Below are positions 60,186 to 64,000 of a DNA stretch of 64,000 nt, piece after piece. Each line of letters starts with the position of its first letter. The first letter of the stretch is position 1. Under the pieces are notes generated by a model. The model was not told where the DNA came from. It saw only the letters and a program-made list of their open reading frames with translations, and did not search any database. Origin of the DNA: Piscinibacter gummiphilus (GTDB lineage: Bacteria > Pseudomonadota > Gammaproteobacteria > Burkholderiales > Burkholderiaceae_C); the NCBI RefSeq assembly GCF_002116905.1, contig NZ_CP015118.1, positions 1,612,001-1,676,000 on the forward strand, in the 5' to 3' direction. The position numbers and the translations under genes were made by a program.

Positions 60186-60986
60186 TCATCCTGCCCGGTA
60201 TCGCGACGCGGGTCGCCCCGTCTGGGTCGCGGCGAACAGCCGTGCCCGCGCCTGTTCGAAGTCGGTCCAGAGCTGCGCGTCTTCCACCGAGGGCCAGGTG
60301 ACCGCTTCGCCTTCATCGAGTGCGCGCAACGCGGCATCGACCAGGTCGGGTGTCGACATCACGCTGTCCTGGTTCAACACCGAGAGCGGCACGCCCGAAA
60401 TGCCTTCGGACCAGAGGTCGGTGGCCGTGACCCCCGGAAGAAGCACCTGTGCCTTCACCCCCGTGGAGGCGAGTTCCGCCTGAAGCGCGCGCGTGAAGGC
60501 CAGCACGTACGCCTTGGTGCCGCTGTAGACCGCGCTGATGGGGAGGGACTGGATCGCCAGGACGGACGCCACGTTGACGATGGTGCCCTGGTTCCGCGCG
60601 AGGAATCCGGGCAGCACCGCGCGGGTCAGGCGCGTCAGCGCGGCGATGTTCAGCGACACCTGCGACATCGCGTCCTCCGCCGTGGCGCCGGCAAGGGGCG
60701 CCAGCCGGGCAACGCCCGCGTTGTTCACGAGCATGCCGATGCGCTTGTCGGAGGCGAGCACCTTCTCGATGCCCGAGACCCCCGAGTCGGTGCCGAGGTC
60801 TGCCGCGAGGGTCTCGACCCGCACGCCATGGGCGCTCGACAGTTCGTGGGCGAGTTTCTCGAGGCGGTCCAGGCGCCGGGCCACGAGGATCAGGTCGTGC
60901 CCGCGTGCGGCCAGGCGTTGGGCATAGACGGCCCCGATGCCGGAAGAGGCTCCGGTGATGACCGCGGTCTTGCTGGAGTCGGACAT
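60186..60986 (-). CDS. Short-chain dehydrogenase/reductase
   Basis: This 266-residue classical SDR has TGASSGIGAVYAQRLAARG with Arg residues after beta-2 (LVARRLDRLEK), predicting NADP(H). It also has NNAGVA, Ser in NVASVLAIQSLP and YSGTK. Its substrate cannot be inferred. Its context (TetR repressor and AcuI-type reductase) suggests handling of reactive carbonyls. The ORF closes 81 nt after the tetR start codon; the two read in the same direction. Confidence 0.92.
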   Translation of the reverse strand: MSDSSKTAVITGASSGIGAVYAQRLAARGHDLILVARRLDRLEKLAHELSSAHGVRVETLAADLGTDSGVSGIEKVLASDKRIGMLVNNAGVARLAPLAGATAEDAMSQVSLNIAALTRLTRAVLPGFLARNQGTIVNVASVLAIQSLPISAVYSGTKAYVLAFTRALQAELASTGVKAQVLLPGVTATDLWSEGISGVPLSVLNQDSVMSTPDLVDAALRALDEGEAVTWPSVEDAQLWTDFEQARARLFAATQTGRPASRYRAG

Positions 60987-61342
60987 GGTATTTCCTCAAG
61001 GGTTGGAAGGATGAGCGAACCGCTCGCGGACCGACATCCGCGAGGTGGTCACCCAGCCGCGTCGCAGTCTTCGAGCGAAGTGGAGCCGCAGCGCGGCAGA
61101 TCTCCGCCATGGCACTGCACTGCTGCCGCGACGGATGCAGGCTGCGCGACGTCGGTCTCGCCCGCCGGTGGTTCAACGACCCGGACGGAAGGCGCGCCAG
61201 CGGTACGCCGTGCGTGCCGTCGTTGGGCCCGCACCAGCATCCGGGAGTAAGACAGGGGAGCCTCCGATGTCACGTCCGTCTCCCGAGCAGCGGGGCTGCG
61301 AGCGTCGTGGGCTTGCCCATCCCGCCGGCGCGCGCGGGATGT
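60987..61342. other. 356-bp intergenic stretch without a supported gene
   Basis: Only short overlapping frames are seen, none with a ribosome site plus recognisable protein pattern; the longest minus-strand one (61049-61273) looks non-coding. No strong promoter, repeat or terminator is obvious. A decayed gene cannot be excluded. Confidence 0.5.
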
Positions 61343-62329
61343 TCAACGATTCACGTCGACCAGGGTCCGGCCGCGCACCGCGCCTTGCAGGACCTGCACC
61401 GCTTTCGCCGCGGCGCCATCCAGGCCGACCGTCGAGGTCATGCCTTCCAGCAGGCTGCCGTCGAGGTCCGTGGCGAGCCGCGCCCAGGCCTGCTCGCGCG
61501 CGCGCATCGGTGCGTTGACCGTGTCGATGCCCGCGAGCGTCACGCCGCGCAGGATGTACGGCGCCATGCTGCCCGGAAGGTCCATGCCTTGCGCCAGGCC
61601 GCAGGCGGCCACGGCCCCGCCGTACCGTGTCTGGGCCAGCACGTTCACCAGCGTGTGGCTGCCCACCGTGTCCACCGCGCCGTCCCAGCGTTCCATGCCC
61701 AGAGGGCGTTCCGCCGCGGCGGACAGGGTCGAGCGATCGATGATCTCGGCTGCGCCGAGGTTGCGGAGATAGGCCTCCTCGGATGCCCGCCCGGTCGATG
61801 CGAGCACCCGGTATCCGCGCTTCGCGAGAAGGGCGATCGCCACCGAGCCGACACCGCCTGCCGCGCCGGTCACCAGCACCTGGCCGCCCGTTACGCCGTT
61901 CCGCTCCAGCGCGAGCACGCACAGCATGGCCGCGAACCCGGCGGTGCCGATGGCGGCCGCCTGGCGCGTCGAGATGCCGGATGGCAGCTTGACGAGCCAG
62001 TCCCCCGGCACGCGGGCGCGTTGGGCGAAACCTCCGTGGTGCGTCACGCCCGCCTCGCGGCCGTTGAGGACGACCTTGTCGCCGGCCTTGAAGCCGGGAT
62101 GGGACGACTCGAGCACGGTGCCGGCCAGGTCGATGCCCGGCGTCATCGGAAAGCGTTTGATGAAACCGCCGAGTCCGGTGATGGCCAGACCGTCCTTGTA
62201 GTTGACGGTCGAGTACTCGACGGCGATGGTCACGTCGCCCGGGTCCAGGTCGGTGTCGTCGAGCGACACGACGGAGGCTGTCAGCTTGCCGTCGGCCTGG
62301 GTGACACGAACGCCTTTGAATGATCCCAT
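61343..62329 (-). CDS. acuI: Acrylyl-CoA reductase (AcuI/YhdH-type MDR)
   Basis: This 328-residue medium-chain reductase without zinc ligands has a pattern that follows E. coli AcuI closely: STVNYKDGLAITGLGGFIKRFPMTPGIDLAGTV, GDWLVKLPSGI, IGTAGFAAMLCVLALE, VTGAAGGVGSVAIALLAKRGY (NADPH loop), DTVGSHTLVNVLAQTRYGGAVAACGLA and QGRTLV-like VRGRTLVDVNR at the end. AcuI reduces toxic acryloyl-CoA to propionyl-CoA. AAGGAG stands 8 nt before the ATG. The operator palindrome lies exactly in the promoter spacer. Confidence 0.93.
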   Translation of the reverse strand: MGSFKGVRVTQADGKLTASVVSLDDTDLDPGDVTIAVEYSTVNYKDGLAITGLGGFIKRFPMTPGIDLAGTVLESSHPGFKAGDKVVLNGREAGVTHHGGFAQRARVPGDWLVKLPSGISTRQAAAIGTAGFAAMLCVLALERNGVTGGQVLVTGAAGGVGSVAIALLAKRGYRVLASTGRASEEAYLRNLGAAEIIDRSTLSAAAERPLGMERWDGAVDTVGSHTLVNVLAQTRYGGAVAACGLAQGMDLPGSMAPYILRGVTLAGIDTVNAPMRAREQAWARLATDLDGSLLEGMTSTVGLDGAAAKAVQVLQGAVRGRTLVDVNR

Positions 62330-62391
62330 GGGTGCTCCTTGAAATGATGTACATCAGCTTGCGAACGGCGGCAAGGATCCGATGTGCGGTC

Positions 62392-62421
62392 ACTATAAGA
62401 TGACCGGTCATCTCTTGTAAA
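62392..62421 (-). promoter_or_regulatory. acuI promoter with TetR-type operator in the spacer
   Basis: On the minus strand a -35-like TTTACA (62421-62416) and -10-like TATAGT (62397-62392) are separated by 18 bp. That spacer is filled by the perfect 16-bp palindrome AGATGACCGGTCATCT (62413-62398). Repressor binding would directly block polymerase. Confidence 0.7.
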
Positions 62422-62471
62422 GGGCAGCATGTGTCCCTCGGGCAAAGGCCGGAGCTCGGGACGGGCTCGGT

Positions 62472-63179
62472 CTAGTACGACAGCTTCGGATACCACTTCG
62501 GATCGCGCCCGCCCGGCGTCAGGTCGAACAGGTGCCAGATCGGCATGATGTCGACCGGGCCGCGCGGGTCCTGGCCGGGGTCGGCCATGTCGAAGCCCAT
62601 CTCGTCGGCATAGGTGAGGAAGATGCGGCCACCTTCCTTCTGGAACACGCAGAAGCCGGCGTTGTCCTCGCCCTTCGCAGGGTCCTCGTCGGCGTAGTCG
62701 CGGTTGAAGCTGTTCGCGCCGGACGACACGACGGGAAGGTGCTGCCAGCCCCGTTCGCGCTTGAACGCGGTGAGGCGCTCGATGGGCGAGCGGGCGATCA
62801 CGGCGAAGCCCACGCGCTGCAGGATGTCGGGCGACTCGCCGTCCAGTGCACCCAGCAGGCAGGTGCACATGGGGCACGGGCGCTCGCGTTGCGGGCCGAA
62901 CATCCAGTTGTAGGTGACGAGGGTGTCGTGCGGGCCGAACAGCTGCGCCAGCTTCACGGGGCCCTGTTCGCCGACGAACGTGTAGTCCTCCGGCACTTCG
63001 CCGCCCAGGGGCAGCGCGCGGCGTTGTGCGGCCACGCGTTCGACGTGGCGGCGCAGTTCGATCTCCTCCGCGAGCAGCGCGACACGCGCCTCGCGGTAGG
63101 CCGGGGTTTCGTTGGGGAAGCGGCGGTGGGTCAGCGCGGCCAGGTCACTGGCCGGCTTCAGGCTGGGGGTGGGGCTCAT
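62472..63179 (-). CDS. DUF899 family (thioredoxin-like) protein
   Basis: This 235-residue protein has the family pattern LFGPHDTLVTYNWMFGPQRERPCPMCTCLLGALDG, FAVIARSPIERLTAFKRERGWQHLPVVSSGANSFNRDYA, GRIFLTYADEMGFDMADPGQDPRGPVDIMPIWHLFDLTP and GRDPKWYPKLSY. The PCPMC motif lies where a thioredoxin active site would be, so a redox role is suspected, but the family is uncharacterised. AGGAG precedes ATG 63179 by about 7 nt; the upstream ATG at 63245 is less likely. Confidence 0.88.
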   Translation of the reverse strand: MSPTPSLKPASDLAALTHRRFPNETPAYREARVALLAEEIELRRHVERVAAQRRALPLGGEVPEDYTFVGEQGPVKLAQLFGPHDTLVTYNWMFGPQRERPCPMCTCLLGALDGESPDILQRVGFAVIARSPIERLTAFKRERGWQHLPVVSSGANSFNRDYADEDPAKGEDNAGFCVFQKEGGRIFLTYADEMGFDMADPGQDPRGPVDIMPIWHLFDLTPGGRDPKWYPKLSY

Positions 63180-63310
63180 CGGATTCTCCTGTGCGACGGG
63201 GTCAGGGGAACGGCGGCACCGGTGGTACCGCCAAAGATAAGCCAACAGGTTAACTCACGGGTGCTGGCGGCGCCAGCACCCGGCATGTCGCCGTGCGGGT
63301 CTTCCCCGCG

Positions 63311-63493
63311 TCAGACGCCCGACGCGCCCGCGAGCGCATCGGCCGATTCGCGCAGCGTGCGGCGTTCGGCCACCAGGGCGGCCTGGCGTGCCGCCTCGGC
63401 GTGGGCCTGGGTCGGCTGGGGCGCCGTGGGAGGAACGGGCATCCGCGGAGGCGCTTGCAGCGGCGTACCGGTGGGATGGCTCATGAAGTTCAT
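63311..63493 (-). CDS. Small Pro/Ala-rich hypothetical protein
   Basis: This is a 60-residue ORF with a good AAGGAG ribosome site 7 nt before ATG 63493. The N-terminal half is Pro-rich (PLQAPPRMPVPPTAPQPTQ) and the C-terminal half helical and charged (AEAARQAALVAERRTLRESADALAG). It has no signal peptide or known family. It is divergent from the LysR gene and may be its target, as LysR regulators often control the divergent neighbour. Confidence 0.55.
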   Translation of the reverse strand: MNFMSHPTGTPLQAPPRMPVPPTAPQPTQAHAEAARQAALVAERRTLRESADALAGASGV

Positions 63494-63570
63494 GGCGGTC
63501 TCCTTGTTGTGGTGACCTGATCTTCCCGAAGCGCAAGAATCCAGTAAAGCGAATTCCATTGGCGGTTAAA

Positions 63571-63585
63571 TGCAAGAATGTTGCA
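63571..63585. promoter_or_regulatory. LysR-type box TGCAA-N5-TTGCA
   Basis: A perfect inverted repeat TGCAA-GAATG-TTGCA ends 16 nt before the lysR ATG. The core CAAGAAT recurs at 63534-63540, 39 bp away. The 108-bp divergent region is AT-rich compared with its surroundings. It is probably the autoregulatory/activation site of the LysR protein. Confidence 0.45.
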
Positions 63586-63601
63586 CTGAAAGGCTCGTTT
63601 C

Positions 63602-64000
63602 ATGGACATCTCCCTCGCCCGCACCTTCCTCGAGATCGTCGCCGCCGGCAGCTTCCTGCGCGCGGCCGAGCGGCTGCACGTCACGCAGACCGCCGTCAGT
63701 GCGCGCGTGCGTTCACTGGAGGACGAACTCGGCGCACGCCTCTTCGTGCGCAACAAGGCGGGCGCCACGCTGACCCCGGCCGGCGAGCAGTTCGTGCGGC
63801 ACGCGCGGCAGCTCGTGCAGGTGTGGGAACGCGCGCGCCACCAGGTCGCGGTGCCCGCGGGCCGCAGCTCGGTGCTCACCATCGGCTGCGAGATGAGCCT
63901 GTGGGACCCGCTGCTGCTCGACTGGCTGCTGCGCATGCGCACCGACGCGCCGCAGCTCGCGCTGCGCACCGAGGTGGGGTTCCCCGCCGACCTGATCGAG
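63602..64000 (+). CDS. LysR-family regulator (5' part; cut by window edge)
   Basis: Residues 1-133 are visible. The N-terminal HTH is canonical (DISLARTFLEIVAAGSFLRAAERLHVTQTAVSARVRSLEDELGARLFVRNKAGATLTPAGEQF), and the start of the effector domain follows (SSVLTIGCEMSLWDPLLLDWLLRMR). It lies divergent from the small Pro-rich ORF with a LysR-type box between. The effector and further targets lie outside the window. Confidence 0.92.
   Translation, partial: MDISLARTFLEIVAAGSFLRAAERLHVTQTAVSARVRSLEDELGARLFVRNKAGATLTPAGEQFVRHARQLVQVWERARHQVAVPAGRSSVLTIGCEMSLWDPLLLDWLLRMRTDAPQLALRTEVGFPADLIE

Noticed and set aside
61049..61273. 74-codon minus-strand ORF in the gap between SDR and acuI
   Set aside because: No ribosome site, family pattern or conserved-looking residues.

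Overview
The window is about 70% G+C DNA from a free-living, metabolically versatile betaproteobacterium. Order Burkholderiales is most likely, judged from the base composition and the mix of families (DUF2145, an Aae-type FUSC efflux operon, several crotonases and thiolases, Gln-type thiol dioxygenase, AcuI). There is no rRNA, tRNA, IS element or CRISPR array here to fix the taxonomy. I call 58 protein genes. Two run off the ends: a DUF2145 protein at the left edge and a LysR regulator at the right.

Layout. 1-3100 (minus): exported proteins, an AraC regulator and a membrane protein with a decayed GGDEF domain. 3363-7699 (plus): a TonB-dependent receptor translationally coupled to a double-domain beta-propeller phytase, probably for phosphate or inositol-phosphate scavenging. 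7843-12299: AraC/GyrI regulator, SUKH (SMI1/KNR4)-HEAT protein, secreted hypothetical, and a Fic enzyme whose start codon sits in an array of inverted repeats. 12348-26501: a MalT/AlkS-type STAND regulator next to a fatty-acyl-CoA degradation locus. This holds two thiolases, a FadB-like bifunctional enzyme, three further crotonases, an SDR, a nitronate monooxygenase-like flavoprotein, an ACAD10/LvaA-type kinase and a class III CoA-transferase. Two transcription units of this locus share the same promoter architecture.

26647-28088: SYLF lipoprotein and amidohydrolase. 28085-33200 (minus): MarR-controlled FUSC/DUF1656/HlyD/outer-membrane-factor efflux operon. 33278-35890: ABC exporter. 35951-39736: outer-membrane protein, chalcone-isomerase-like protein, aldo/keto reductase, Rof-like Rho inhibitor and dienelactone hydrolase. 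39834-45710: second TonB receptor with a pseudo-receiver LuxR protein and a large winged-helix/ATPase/TPR regulator. 45786-52343: 8-oxoguanine-type deaminase, then a sulfur-flavoured run (orphan sulfonate-binding protein, IMPase-family phosphatase, Gln-type thiol dioxygenase, four-domain rhodanese, Rieske oxygenase). 52344-57735: MarR regulator divergent from a siderophore-interacting protein, a diguanylate cyclase, flavin reductase, RNase T2 and an uncharacterised propeller protein. 57854-64000: phospholipase-D-like lipoprotein, TetR regulator, SDR, AcuI-type acrylyl-CoA reductase, DUF899 protein, small ORF and LysR.

The most informative non-coding signals are: the paired promoter boxes of the acyl-CoA locus (15198-15240 and 18329-18371); the 33-bp-period repeat at the fic start (12284-12350); an identical TetR-type palindrome ahead of the phospholipase D gene and acuI (57810-57821 and 62398-62413); the double MarR box at 52803-52850; and a set of -10-like hexamers placed 6-7 nt before start codons, suggesting leaderless mRNAs. 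Functional assignments rest on family recognition by eye; no database search was run.
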